Shown: in pieces, positions 16,295-24,984 of the stretch | How positions within the stretch are numbered: position 1 is the first letter of the stretch | Layout: each line of letters opens with the position of its first letter | NCBI RefSeq assembly: GCF_002192255.1 | Contig: NZ_CP021768.1 | Coordinates: 3,924,001 to 3,988,000, forward strand | Reading direction: 5' to 3' | Source: Stenotrophomonas sp. WZN-1 | Lineage (GTDB): Bacteria > Pseudomonadota > Gammaproteobacteria > Xanthomonadales > Xanthomonadaceae | DNA length: 64,000 nt | Translations under genes and position numbers: made by a program | Notes under the pieces: model-generated | The model's input: only the letters and a program-made list of their open reading frames with translations | Told to the model about the DNA's origin: nothing | The model's database searches: none

Positions 16295-16645
16295 TCAGGC
16301 GTGGGCGAGGATGTTCAACAACCGACCGAACGGGTCGCGGACGAAGAAGCGCCGCACGCCCCAGGGCTCGTCGGCCGGGCCATATTCCAGCGCAATGCCG
16401 GCCGCGCGCATGCGCTCCAGCACTTCCTGCAGGTTGTCCACTTCGATCGAAAGGTCCGGCACCGGTGTGCCGGAACCCCCTTCGCTGGCGAAGCTGACCT
16501 GCGCCAGCGCGGTGCCCTGCCCGCCATGGGTGACGATCCAGCCATGGTCCATCACCACCGGCATGCCGAGCAGTTCGCCGTAGAAGGTAGCGGCACGTGC
16601 GGGGTCGGGGGTGGCGATGTTGGCGACGACACGCTTGACGGCCAT
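16295..16645 (-). CDS. VOC-superfamily (glyoxalase/bleomycin-resistance-like) protein
   Basis: A 116-residue metalloprotein-fold protein. Both beta-alpha-beta-beta-beta modules are visible: VKRVVANIATPDPARAATFY with LLGMPVVMDHGW, and DLSIEVDNLQEVLERMRAAG with VRRFFVRDPFGRLLNIL. Glyoxalase-like metal ligands are possible, but the reaction is not predictable. The start at 16645 has GGAG six bases upstream. The upstream in-frame ATG at 16714 lacks one. Confidence 0.83.
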   Translation of the reverse strand: MAVKRVVANIATPDPARAATFYGELLGMPVVMDHGWIVTHGGQGTALAQVSFASEGGSGTPVPDLSIEVDNLQEVLERMRAAGIALEYGPADEPWGVRRFFVRDPFGRLLNILAHA

Positions 16646-16700
16646 GTTCCACTCCACCAGGAAGAATGTGTCGAGACTGCCCGACCCTGCGCACAAACAG

Positions 16701-16724
16701 AAGAGCCCCGTCACGGACGGGGCC
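16701..16724 (-). terminator. Intrinsic terminator of the Cys-rich protein gene
   Basis: On the minus strand an 8-base GC stem (GCCCCGTC/GACGGGGC, loop CGT) is followed by TCTTCTGTTT. It lies 26 bases after the stop of the gene at 16750-16950. Confidence 0.6.
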
Positions 16725-16749
16725 CGTCATCAGCCGATCATGGCAGGGC

Positions 16750-16950
16750 TTACACCGCGCCGCAGCGCTCCATGATGCATCGATCGTATTCGTACTGGCA
16801 TTCCATGGCATCACCACCACCGGATACACAGGCCTGGTAGGCCTTCCAGCAGGGCAGATCGCAGGGCTGAACCGGTCCGGCCACGGCCACCGAGCCGCTG
16901 CAGGCCAACGCGAACACGGCACCGGCGATCACTTTCCTGAAAGTACGCAT
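16750..16950 (-). CDS. Small exported Cys-rich protein
   Basis: A 66-residue protein with a signal peptide (KVIAGAVFALACSGSVAVAG) and a mature part of about 43 residues containing six cysteines (PCDLPCWKAYQAC, MECQYEYDRCIMERC), suggesting a disulfide-bonded periplasmic or secreted peptide. Two ATGs are six bases apart. I prefer 16950 because AAGGAG is then eight bases upstream; for 16956 the spacing is only two. I do not recognise a family. Confidence 0.65.
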   Translation of the reverse strand: MRTFRKVIAGAVFALACSGSVAVAGPVQPCDLPCWKAYQACVSGGGDAMECQYEYDRCIMERCGAV

Positions 16951-17138
16951 CGACATCGCTCCTTGATAAGCCTGGTGAGTCCAGGCCCGGCCACGGTAAA
17001 GGGGCCAAGGGGAGATCAGGTGAACGTGTGCGTCACACATAATTAACGCGTTCATAAAATTCTCTTCACATTACTGGGGGATATCAGCACGCCTTGGCGT
17101 TAACGGCCTTGTTGTCCGTCAACCAAGGAAGTTGTCTG

Positions 17139-20100
17139 ATGAATCACCCGCTGTACGGCCGTTCGTCCCGCTCCCTGTCGCACCGCCCGCTGGCGCTTGC
17201 CGTCGCCAGTTCGCTGCTGCTGGCCACCGCGCTGCCCGCCATGGCCGGCGAATCACTTGATGCCTGGCAGCAGCAGCGCCAGTTGCAGGCTGCATGGGCG
17301 CAGCCCGCTGCCAGCACGCCACCCGCAGCCACGGCTACTGCACCTGCCGCCGGCAGCACCGCCGTCCTCGGCAACCCGGGCGATCCGGCCAGCTGGCGCA
17401 GCGATGAATTCAACGCCGATTGGGGCCTGGGTGCGATGGGCGCCGACTACGCCTATGCACGCGGCCTGACCGGCAAGGGCGTACGCCTGGCGCTGTTCGA
17501 CTCGGGCTCCGCGCTGGCGCATCCGGAGTTTGCAGGACGCAATGCCTCCAGCATCACCATCGGTGCCGACTGCGCAACACCGGGTGTCGTCGCAGGTACC
17601 GGCGCCTGCGGGCAGACCCGCGGCGAACAGCCCGGCTACAACTACTACGGGCTCGGCGCCGGCGTTCCGGCCTCACTGGCGGCACGCCTGATCGCCGCAG
17701 GCCAGCCCTATGGCTTCAGCTACGCCGACCACGGAACACATGTGCTTGGCACCATCGGCGCAAACCGCAATGGCACCGGCATGCATGGCGTAGCCTTTGG
17801 ATCGGACCTCACCGCCGCCCGCGTGTTCGGTGACACCTACTACGAGTGGCGCCTGGATCCCGACAATTTCTATCGCCCGCGCGCGGTGTACCGCACCGAT
17901 CCGGATGATGCCGCTACGCTGGACATGTATGCGCAGATCCAGGCGCAGGGTGTACGCGCCATCAACCACAGCTGGGGCATTTCCACCCGCAACATGACCG
18001 CCGCCGCGCTGGACCAGCAGTACGCCAGCATCGGTGCCGACTACGGCGTGTACGGCAGCATCTACGCCAGCAACGGCGATACCCCGGGCTCCGCCCTCAT
18101 CCAGGTGTGGTCGGCCGGCAACGGCAGCGGTGCGGTTGCCGGCATCACCGCCTCGATGCCGCGCTGGAAGCCCGAACTGGAACCGTACTGGCTGGCGGTC
18201 GCCAATGTCCGCCGACCCAATGCCGCCGCAGGTGAAACCGACTACGTGATCGATGGCAGTTCCAGCATCTGTGGCGTTGCCGCCAACTGGTGCATCTCGG
18301 CCCCCGGCACCGACATCGTCAGCACCATCGTCTCGGGCGATATCCAGGGCCGCATCGAGAACACCTCCGCCTACGTGCGGCTGATCATCGACAGCGAGAA
18401 CACCAACTACGTCTACGGCACCAAGACCGGCACGTCGATGGCCGCGCCGCACATCACGGGCGCTCTTGGCCTGCTGATGGAGCGCTTCCCGTATCTGGAC
18501 AACGCCCAGGTCCGCGACGTGCTGCTGACCACCGCACGCGATCTCGGCGCGCCGGGTATCGACGCGATCTACGGCTGGGGCATGGTCGACCTCCGCAAGG
18601 CCATCGAAGGCTATGGCTCGCTGCGCGTGGATACCAACGTGGTGATGAACCAGAAGGCCGGCGGCCTGAAGGTCTGGGAAGGCGACGCCTGGGACAACTG
18701 GACCAACGACATCGGCGGCCCCGGCAAGCTGACCAAATCCGGCATCGGCTGGCTGCGTCTGAGCGGCAACAACAGCTTCAACGGCGCCGTGGTGCAGGAC
18801 GGCATGCTGGAGTTGAACGGCGCGAATTCGCTCACTTCGGCGGTCGAGGTCCAGGGCGGCCAGTTCCTGCTCAACGGCAGCCTGGTCTCCACCGCCTTGA
18901 CCACCTCCGGTGGCGTCAGCACGGTCAGCGCCAGCGGCGTACTGAACAACAGCAACCTGGTGGTCAACGGCGGCGTGGTGTCCTTCAACGGCACGCAGAC
19001 CGGTGGCACCACCACTGTCGGCGCCAATGGCCTGCTGAAGGGCGTCGGCACGCTCGGCAACACCAGCGTGGACGGCATCATCGCGCCGGGCAACTCGATC
19101 GGCACGCTGACCATCAACGGCAACTACGTGCAGGGCGCTACCGGCGTCTATGCGGCGGAGCTGGCACCGGGTGGCCGTAGTGACCAGCTGCATGTGACCG
19201 GCACCGCCACCCTCGGCGGCACCCTGGTCGCGCTGCCGGAACCGGGCGTGTACTACCTCGGCGAACAGTTCAACTTCCTGCGTGCCGACGGTGGCATCAG
19301 CGGCCAGTTCGCCAAAACCGACTTCAGCGCGTTCTCGCCCTTCCTGCAGTTCAGCCTGGCCTACGGGGCCAATGGCACGCGTATCGATGTCGCCCGCGGT
19401 GCCTCGCTGACCACAGCTGCCAACACCCCCAACCAGCGTGCAGTGGCGGCGGCGGCCGACCTGCTGCCGATCGCCCAGGGCCTGCCCAAGCCGCTGACCC
19501 AGCTGTTCCCGCAGCAGGTGGGTGGCGTGCTCGACGGTCTCAGCGGCGAGCTGCATCCGGCCACGGCCATCGCCCTGGTCGAGGGCAGCCGCTACGTGCG
19601 CGATGCCGCGTTGTCACGCCGTGCCGGCGCTGCGGCCCCCGGCACCGACGCGGGTGATGCGACGGGTGCTTGGGTGCAGGCCATCGGTGGCAACAGCAAG
19701 CTGGACGGTGATTTCAACACTGCCCGTACCGAAGCCAACAGCAACGGCCTGCTGGTCGGCATCGACCGCGAGTTCTCCGGCTGGCAGCTTGGCGTGCTGG
19801 CCGGCACCGGTCGCACCGACGTCAAGCAGCAGGACCGCCGCGCCAAGTCGAAGATCGACAACACGCACTTCGGTGCCTATGCCAGCCACAACTGGGGCGG
19901 CTTCGGCCTGCGCGGTGGTGTGGCGTGGAGCAAGCACGAGGTGAAGAGTACGCGTGACGTTGCCTTCGCTGGTTTCAGTGACAGCCTGAGCGCGCGCTAC
20001 GACGCGCGTACCCGCCAGGCCTTCATCGAAGCCGGTTACCGCTTCGGTGGCCCGGAAGCGGGGCTGGAGCCGTACCTGCAGGTGGCGCGCGTGGAAGTGG

Positions 20101-20489
20101 ACCTCAAGCGCATCAACGAACGCGGTGGAGCAGCGGCGCTACACGGCAAGGCGGACGACACCGGAACCACGATCGCCACCGCCGGCGTGCGCTTCGACAA
20201 GGGGCTGAAGGCTTCGTTCCAGCAGGACAGCTGGCTGCACCTGCGCGGTGGCGTCGGCTATCGCCGTGCCTCGGGGGATCGCAGCCAGGTCGCCAACCTT
20301 GCCTTCGCCAACGGCAGCACCACATTCGCGGTCAACGGCGCACCGATTGCCGACAACGCGGTGGTGGCCGAACTGGGCCTGTCGGCCTGGCTGACCCCGC
20401 GACAGCAGCTGGAGCTGGGCTACAGCGGCCAGTTCGGCAGCGAGAGTCGTGACCATGGCGCGAATGCACGCTGGTCAGTACGTTTCTGA
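17139..20489 (+). CDS. Autotransporter with S8 subtilisin-like serine protease passenger
   Basis: A 1116-residue type V secreted protease. After a signal peptide (about 1-37, ending LPAMAGE) comes the peptidase S8 domain with catalytic Asp121 (LFDSGSA), His198 (DHGTHVLG) and Ser433 (GTSMAAPH). A beta-helix linker with passenger-associated repeats follows (FNGAVVQDGMLELNG, VQGGQFLLNG). From about residue 844 a C-terminal translocator barrel ends in an aromatic residue (WSVRF). It resembles SphB1/Ssp-type proteases of Gram-negatives that process or degrade surface and host proteins. AAGGAA lies eight bases before the ATG at 17139. A strong terminator follows. Confidence 0.94.
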   Translation: MNHPLYGRSSRSLSHRPLALAVASSLLLATALPAMAGESLDAWQQQRQLQAAWAQPAASTPPAATATAPAAGSTAVLGNPGDPASWRSDEFNADWGLGAMGADYAYARGLTGKGVRLALFDSGSALAHPEFAGRNASSITIGADCATPGVVAGTGACGQTRGEQPGYNYYGLGAGVPASLAARLIAAGQPYGFSYADHGTHVLGTIGANRNGTGMHGVAFGSDLTAARVFGDTYYEWRLDPDNFYRPRAVYRTDPDDAATLDMYAQIQAQGVRAINHSWGISTRNMTAAALDQQYASIGADYGVYGSIYASNGDTPGSALIQVWSAGNGSGAVAGITASMPRWKPELEPYWLAVANVRRPNAAAGETDYVIDGSSSICGVAANWCISAPGTDIVSTIVSGDIQGRIENTSAYVRLIIDSENTNYVYGTKTGTSMAAPHITGALGLLMERFPYLDNAQVRDVLLTTARDLGAPGIDAIYGWGMVDLRKAIEGYGSLRVDTNVVMNQKAGGLKVWEGDAWDNWTNDIGGPGKLTKSGIGWLRLSGNNSFNGAVVQDGMLELNGANSLTSAVEVQGGQFLLNGSLVSTALTTSGGVSTVSASGVLNNSNLVVNGGVVSFNGTQTGGTTTVGANGLLKGVGTLGNTSVDGIIAPGNSIGTLTINGNYVQGATGVYAAELAPGGRSDQLHVTGTATLGGTLVALPEPGVYYLGEQFNFLRADGGISGQFAKTDFSAFSPFLQFSLAYGANGTRIDVARGASLTTAANTPNQRAVAAAADLLPIAQGLPKPLTQLFPQQVGGVLDGLSGELHPATAIALVEGSRYVRDAALSRRAGAAAPGTDAGDATGAWVQAIGGNSKLDGDFNTARTEANSNGLLVGIDREFSGWQLGVLAGTGRTDVKQQDRRAKSKIDNTHFGAYASHNWGGFGLRGGVAWSKHEVKSTRDVAFAGFSDSLSARYDARTRQAFIEAGYRFGGPEAGLEPYLQVARVEVDLKRINERGGAAALHGKADDTGTTIATAGVRFDKGLKASFQQDSWLHLRGGVGYRRASGDRSQVANLAFANGSTTFAVNGAPIADNAVVAELGLSAWLTPRQQLELGYSGQFGSESRDHGANARWSVRF

Positions 20490-20517
20490 TTCCAAAGCAG
20501 CATGCGCTTGACGGATT

Positions 20518-20546
20518 GGGGCGGCCTCGCGGCCGCCCCTTTTTTA
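20518..20546 (+). terminator. Strong intrinsic terminator after autotransporter gene
   Basis: GGGGCGGCC pairs perfectly with its complement across a TCGC loop and is followed by seven T residues, a textbook Rho-independent terminator. Confidence 0.9.
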
Positions 20547-20634
20547 CGTGTGTGTCCACAACGTGCGCAGAAGACGGCCAGGGCAGCCTATTGCCCCGGC
20601 CGTGGCGGCCCGGAAAGAAGGTCGCCTTGAACCG

Positions 20635-21087
20635 TCAGGCCGCCTTCATCGCATGCTTGCGCGCACGCATCACGTTGTGGCACTCCTGCACTTCCGGCAG
20701 CAGCTGGGTCACTTCCTGCCGCACGGCGGGCGGCAGCTCGTTGTCCTTCAGCACATCCTTGAATGCGCCCAGCAGGCGGTCTTCGGATTCTTCAAGTTCA
20801 GCCACGTAGCCATAGTTGGTGTCACCGAAGGCTGCACGGACCTTGCCGTAAAACTGCTGCATGGAACCAACCACAGTGCCGTGCTCGGCCGGCTTGCCGC
20901 CGCTGGCGGCCACCGAGCCGCTCAGCGCCGCCACGATGCGGCCCTTGACGCCGGCAATGCGGGTGAACAGCGCCGACAGCTCGGCGTCCTTTACCTTGGT
21001 TGCTGCCTCTTCATAGAACGACTTGCCATCACGGGCGATCTCGATCAGGTCGTTGAGGCGATGTTCGATGGTGGACTGGGTGCTCAT
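20635..21087 (-). CDS. PA2169-family four-helix-bundle protein (DUF2383)
   Basis: A 150-residue, highly helical soluble protein. The start STQSTIEHRLNDLIEIARDG, the KSFYEEAATKVKDAELSALF helix and the VKGRIVAALS motif match the PA2169/DUF2383 family of ferritin-like or bundle proteins of unknown function, often stress-linked. GGAG is eight bases upstream of ATG 21087. It is convergent with the autotransporter. Confidence 0.87.
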   Translation of the reverse strand: MSTQSTIEHRLNDLIEIARDGKSFYEEAATKVKDAELSALFTRIAGVKGRIVAALSGSVAASGGKPAEHGTVVGSMQQFYGKVRAAFGDTNYGYVAELEESEDRLLGAFKDVLKDNELPPAVRQEVTQLLPEVQECHNVMRARKHAMKAA

Positions 21088-21283
21088 GGCGTCGCTCCTG
21101 TTTGCTCGGAATTCTGCGGGGAATGGCACCGCGAGTGCGTTGCCTTCGACACCACTGTGGAGGTTTGAATGTGCCTGTCGGGTGAGTACGAATTGATTCG
21201 CGCATCACCCTGCAGAACACGTGCTGACTTCTTCATGGCCAGCACCACCGGCCTTCACGGAATCTGAGCGTGCAGTGCGAACG

Positions 21284-21394
21284 TCACCAGGGCGCAATGA
21301 CGATGATCAGGCTGACCAGCAGCGCAATCGCCAGGACCACCAGCAGCACGTGCCATTGCTTCCAGCTGGGTTTCGGCTTGCCAGGCGTGTTCAT
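21284..21394 (-). CDS. 36-residue single-span membrane peptide
   Basis: The product starts MNTPGKPKPSWKQWHVLL and then has one hydrophobic helix ending LLVSLIIVIAPW. A perfect AGGAGG lies seven bases before the ATG, which is strong evidence of translation. The basic N-terminus predicts the N-in orientation. I know of no family for it. It lies between the PA2169-type gene and the EamA gene on the same strand but is far from both, so it is probably its own unit. Confidence 0.65.
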   Translation of the reverse strand: MNTPGKPKPSWKQWHVLLVVLAIALLVSLIIVIAPW

Positions 21395-21551
21395 CGGCGG
21401 CCTCCTGTGTGTGCCGGGAAAGGAGCTGCCAGACTGAAGCGTAAGCGCATCGCACAACGTGGACGGCACGTGCACTCCCCGTGTAGGGCGGCCGCCGCAG
21501 GCACGCGAAGACGCCGCATTCACAGACAGCGCCGTCGCGGGAGGTGGAGCA

Positions 21552-22445
21552 TCACACCGGTTCGGCCTCACTCACAACCGTCGCACGCTTGGCGCTGTAC
21601 TCGGCGAATACCACACCGGACACTGCGAGCACGCCGCCGGCCAATACCCAGCCACTGAGCGATTCGCCCAGCAGCAGCACGGCTAGTGCAGCGGTCACGA
21701 TCGGCACCAGGTTGAAGAAGCCGGATACACGTGCGGCTCCCAGCCGCGCAAGCCCCGTCATCCAGGTCAGCGGCGCCAGGATCGATGCGCACACCGCAGC
21801 GAAACCGATACAGCCCACCGCGGTCAGGTTGTTCACCCCGGTGCCGGCCATCAGCTGTACTGGCAGCAGGATCAGCGACGCCGCCGTGGCCTGCAGGAAC
21901 AGCGACTCCAGCATCGACAGCGGAATCTTCCAGCGCTGCATCAGCACGTTGTAGGCGGCAAAGGCCAACGCACCGATCAGCATGATCGCATCGCCGCGGT
22001 TCAGGCCAAGCGCCGCCAGCCGTGCCAGGTCGCCCTGCGATACCACCGCCACCACGCCGGCCGTGGAGATCAACGCACCGATGATAGCGGCGCCACGCAC
22101 CGGGTGGCCCATGAACACGCGTGACAGCGCCAGCGCGATCAGCGGAATCAGCGCCTGTATCACGCCCATGTTGGTGGCCGAAGTGAAATGAGCCGCGTAG
22201 TACGCCAGGCACTGGTACATCACTCCGCCCAGGCAGCCCAGCACCAGGAAGCGCCCGAGGTTGGCACGCACGGTCTGCAGGTTGTGGCGCAGTTTCGGCA
22301 GTGCGAACGGCAACAGGACAGCGGCAGCAACCAGCCAGCGGAAGAAGCCGATGTCGATGGGGCCGACCGAGCCCGAGGCGAGCTTGGTGACGATAGTATT
22401 GGCGCCCCATAGCAGGCAGGCGAAGATCGGGAAGAGATAGTTCAC
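21552..22445 (-). CDS. EamA-family drug/metabolite transporter (DMT)
   Basis: A 297-residue inner-membrane protein with ten predicted helices and two EamA repeats: PIFACLLWGANTIVTKLASG near the N-terminus, and GALAFAAYNVLMQRW with a C-terminal LGESLSGWVLAGGVLAVSG in the second. It probably exports metabolites or amino-acid-like solutes. The start is uncertain. I choose GTG 22445, which gives the family length; an ATG at 22502 would put the start next to the divergent AraC gene. The divergent AraC gene suggests local regulation. Confidence 0.85.
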   Translation of the reverse strand: MNYLFPIFACLLWGANTIVTKLASGSVGPIDIGFFRWLVAAAVLLPFALPKLRHNLQTVRANLGRFLVLGCLGGVMYQCLAYYAAHFTSATNMGVIQALIPLIALALSRVFMGHPVRGAAIIGALISTAGVVAVVSQGDLARLAALGLNRGDAIMLIGALAFAAYNVLMQRWKIPLSMLESLFLQATAASLILLPVQLMAGTGVNNLTAVGCIGFAAVCASILAPLTWMTGLARLGAARVSGFFNLVPIVTAALAVLLLGESLSGWVLAGGVLAVSGVVFAEYSAKRATVVSEAEPV

Positions 22446-22509
22446 AACGGCGGGTGTACGCAGGGGAAGGGCCAGCGTACGCTTGGCGCATATCAAGGAC
22501 ATCCCGAAA

Positions 22510-23313
22510 ATGCGCCACTCCGACCCGGGCTTGCGGCAACCGATGGAGCCCATTCCCACCTTCCGCCAGCTGCCCGGCCCGATCTACTTTCGGCAGGGTG
22601 CGATGGAACCCACCGACTGGGGTACGCACAGCCACCCCTGGGGGCAGTTCAACTTCGTTGCGCAGGGCGTGATGGAAATGAAGATCGAGGGCGAGTGGAT
22701 GGTGTCCCCGCCGCACTATGCGCTCTGGATTCCACCCGGCGTGGCCCATTACTCGCGCAACCGCTCGGTGCTGGCCTATCGATCGGCTTACCTGTCGCCA
22801 GCGTTGTCGCGCCGCTTGCCCGCGCGGTGCCGGGCGCTGGAGGTCACGCCCCTTCTGCGCGAACTGCTGCACGAACTGGCGCGCCAGGGCGTGACTGATC
22901 CGCAATCACCGGCACAACGCCGCATGGCGGCCGTAGTGATCGACCAGATCGTCAACGCCGCCGTACTGCCCAGCTTCCTGCCGATCGCCAGCAGCGACGC
23001 ATTGAAGCAGGTGATGACATACATGGAAAAGCATCTGCACGCCGCCGAAACGGTCGCCGACATCGCGCAACGGCACCACATGAGCGTGCGCAAACTGGAG
23101 CGCCTGGCGCGCAGCGAGCTGGGCATGTCGTTGGGTGACTGGCGCGGGCGGATGCGCTTCGTCAGGGCCACCGAAGCGTTGTGCACGCGACGGCCGATCA
23201 GCCGCATCGCCGAGGAGCTGGGCTACTCAGGGGTCAGCGCCTTCGCCGAGATGTTCAAGCGGCATGCGCAGTGCACGCCCGACCAGTATCGGAAGCTGCA
23301 TCGAGCGGGGTGA
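22510..23313 (+). CDS. AraC-family transcriptional regulator with cupin sensor domain
   Basis: A 267-residue regulator. The N-terminal cupin (DWGTHSHPWGQFNFVAQGVM, WIPPGVAHYS) is followed by a C-terminal double helix-turn-helix (ETVADIAQRHHMSVRKLERL, then RPISRIAEELGYSGVSAFAE). It is divergent from the EamA exporter, and AraC/exporter pairs of this sort usually mean that the regulator controls the transporter gene. The start is ambiguous: a TTG at 22483 and ATGs at 22510 and 22543 are all in frame. None has a clear ribosome-binding site. Confidence 0.88.
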   Translation: MRHSDPGLRQPMEPIPTFRQLPGPIYFRQGAMEPTDWGTHSHPWGQFNFVAQGVMEMKIEGEWMVSPPHYALWIPPGVAHYSRNRSVLAYRSAYLSPALSRRLPARCRALEVTPLLRELLHELARQGVTDPQSPAQRRMAAVVIDQIVNAAVLPSFLPIASSDALKQVMTYMEKHLHAAETVADIAQRHHMSVRKLERLARSELGMSLGDWRGRMRFVRATEALCTRRPISRIAEELGYSGVSAFAEMFKRHAQCTPDQYRKLHRAG

Positions 23314-23320
23314 GGAAGGC

Positions 23321-23737
23321 CTAGAGAGCGACCAGCAGGTCCACGAGCAGCTTCGGCAGCAACAACGCTGCCGCAACGCCGGCCAACAGGATCAGTAGCA
23401 CCTTCGCCGTCAATGGGCGACGGCGCGGATTGCCGAAGTACAGACGCAGGTCGCGCAGTTCACTTTCCAGCCCCTGCCGCACGCCAGCGCTCTGTGCACC
23501 GGGCTCGAGCAGCTGCCGTTCAAGCGCTTGCAGGCGTTTCATCAGTTCGCGTGGCGGTGTAGCCCGCATGATCTGCTGATGGAGTTCCTGCAGGCGGCGC
23601 GCCTGCGGCATCAGCGCCGCCACGAGGTCATCCGGCGGAAGCTGCGACACCAGCCGCAGAGCGTCCGCATCCATTTCAGCCTGGAGCACATCGCGTTGCT
23701 GCTGCAGTTCGGCCAGGGAGGCGCGGCGCTGCCACAT
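23321..23737 (-). CDS. Hypothetical coiled-coil protein with C-terminal membrane anchor
   Basis: A 138-residue protein. An N-terminal helical region rich in Leu, Gln and Arg (LAELQQQRDVLQAEMDADAL, QEL..., LMKRLQALERQLLE) is probably a coiled coil. A C-terminal hydrophobic helix (KVLLILLAGVAAALLLP) is preceded by basic residues, which predicts a tail-anchored topology. I do not recognise a family. No ribosome-binding site is visible at 23737. It is convergent with the AraC gene, separated by only 7 bases. Confidence 0.55.
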   Translation of the reverse strand: MWQRRASLAELQQQRDVLQAEMDADALRLVSQLPPDDLVAALMPQARRLQELHQQIMRATPPRELMKRLQALERQLLEPGAQSAGVRQGLESELRDLRLYFGNPRRRPLTAKVLLILLAGVAAALLLPKLLVDLLVAL

Positions 23738-23834
23738 GGGAAGGTACAGGGTTGACAGGTAATGGACAGTGTATCGCCCGGTGGCCCGGGAAGGCTGTCG
23801 ATTTCCCGCCCCTTCGTTCGTCGAAAGGGAAAAG

Positions 23835-23852
23835 GCGGGCCCTTCGGCCCGC
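23835..23852. promoter_or_regulatory. Leader hairpin before glutathione transferase gene
   Basis: GCGGGCC-CTTC-GGCCCGC forms a perfect stem, immediately followed by the ribosome-binding site CAGGAG. On the minus strand it is followed by TTTTCCCTTT, so it could also act as a terminator for antisense transcription. Confidence 0.45.
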
Positions 23853-23864
23853 AGGAGTATCCCG

Positions 23865-24506
23865 ATGCGCCCGATCCTCACTGCATTCGCCACTTCCCCG
23901 GACCGCGGCCAGGGCCTGGCCCGTGACATGCGCGTGCGCTGGGCGCTGGAGGAACTGGCCGTAGCCTATGACGTGCAACTGCTCAGCTTCGCCGAGCTGA
24001 AGCAGCCCGCGCACCTGGCACGGAATCCGTTCGGGCAGATTCCCACCTGGCAGGAGGGCGACCGAACACTGTTCGAATCCGGCGCGATCGTGCTGCATCT
24101 GGCTGAACAGCATCGCGGCCTGCTGCCCAGCGACCCGGACGCCCGCATGCGCGCGATCATGTGGCTGTTCGGCGCGCTGAACACGGTGGAGCCACCCATC
24201 GTCGAGCGCTCGATGGCCTGGGTGCTGGAGCGCGAGCAACCCTGGTATGGGCAGCGGCAGGTGATGCTCGATGAGCGGGTCCGGACGCGGCTGGCGCAGC
24301 TGTCGACGTGGCTGGCCAAGGCGGAATGGCTGGACGGCGAGTTCAGCGTGGGCGACCTGATGATGGTCTCGGTACTGCTGCGCCTGAAGAGCAGTGGCCT
24401 GCTCGACGAGTATCCACGCGTGGTCGCCTATATGAACCAGGCGACGCAACGTCCTGCCTACCAGCGCGCCTTCGCTGCGCAGCTGGCGGTGTTCCAGAAT
24501 GCCTGA
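23865..24506 (+). CDS. Glutathione S-transferase family protein
   Basis: A 213-residue cytosolic protein. The N-terminal thioredoxin fold runs from LTAFATSPDRGQGLARDMRV to FGQIPTWQEGDRTLFESGAI, with the cis-Pro and the glutathione-contacting ES pair. The C-terminal all-helical domain ends with GEFSVGDLMMVSVLLRLKSS. The substrate is unknown. ATG 23865 has GGAG eight bases upstream. A second unrelated GST lies at 62223-62843. Confidence 0.88.
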   Translation: MRPILTAFATSPDRGQGLARDMRVRWALEELAVAYDVQLLSFAELKQPAHLARNPFGQIPTWQEGDRTLFESGAIVLHLAEQHRGLLPSDPDARMRAIMWLFGALNTVEPPIVERSMAWVLEREQPWYGQRQVMLDERVRTRLAQLSTWLAKAEWLDGEFSVGDLMMVSVLLRLKSSGLLDEYPRVVAYMNQATQRPAYQRAFAAQLAVFQNA

Positions 24507-24527
24507 TGCTACGCCCTGTGGGCAGCC

Positions 24528-24935
24528 TCAGCGCAGACCACGCCGGCAAGCGGCCTGCACCAGCATCAGCTGCGCCACCAGGATCAGCATCGCGCAGCCT
24601 GACAGCAACCATGGATCGATGTACCACTGTGCATTGAAGCTGAAGTCGCCGGCGGAAATGCGCTTCCAGCCGTTGAAGTGCTGCATCGCCGCGACCACGA
24701 ACGCGAACCCACCTGCGGTGTAGGACAACCAGGGCACGATGAGACCGCCCGGGCGCGCGAACAGCGTCAGCAGGCCCAGCACGCCGATGCCCGTGCGCTG
24801 CACGCGGCAGTACGGGCAGACATAAGCCATCCCGCTCCATTCCACCGCCCAGGCCAGCACGCTGACCAGCACCGCAGCGCCTGCCGCGATGTAGAGGACT
24901 CTGGGCGAGACCGTCATGCTGCCGTCGTGTGCCAT
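24528..24935 (-). CDS. DsbB-like small membrane protein
   Basis: A 135-residue inner-membrane protein with four predicted helices. The periplasmic-side CPYC (C40/C43) followed by RVQRTGIGVLGLL strongly resembles the CxxC-x-x-x-R core of DsbB, which passes electrons from DsbA to quinone. The second DsbB cysteine pair is not present: only one further Cys (SGCAM) occurs before the last Cys near the C-terminus. It may therefore be a degenerate or specialised thiol oxidoreductase. GGAG lies six bases before ATG 24935. Confidence 0.6.
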   Translation of the reverse strand: MAHDGSMTVSPRVLYIAAGAAVLVSVLAWAVEWSGMAYVCPYCRVQRTGIGVLGLLTLFARPGGLIVPWLSYTAGGFAFVVAAMQHFNGWKRISAGDFSFNAQWYIDPWLLSGCAMLILVAQLMLVQAACRRGLR

Positions 24936-24984
24936 CCCGCGCTCCTTCGTTCAAAGACTCCGGCAGGGTAGCAGCGTGACAGGC

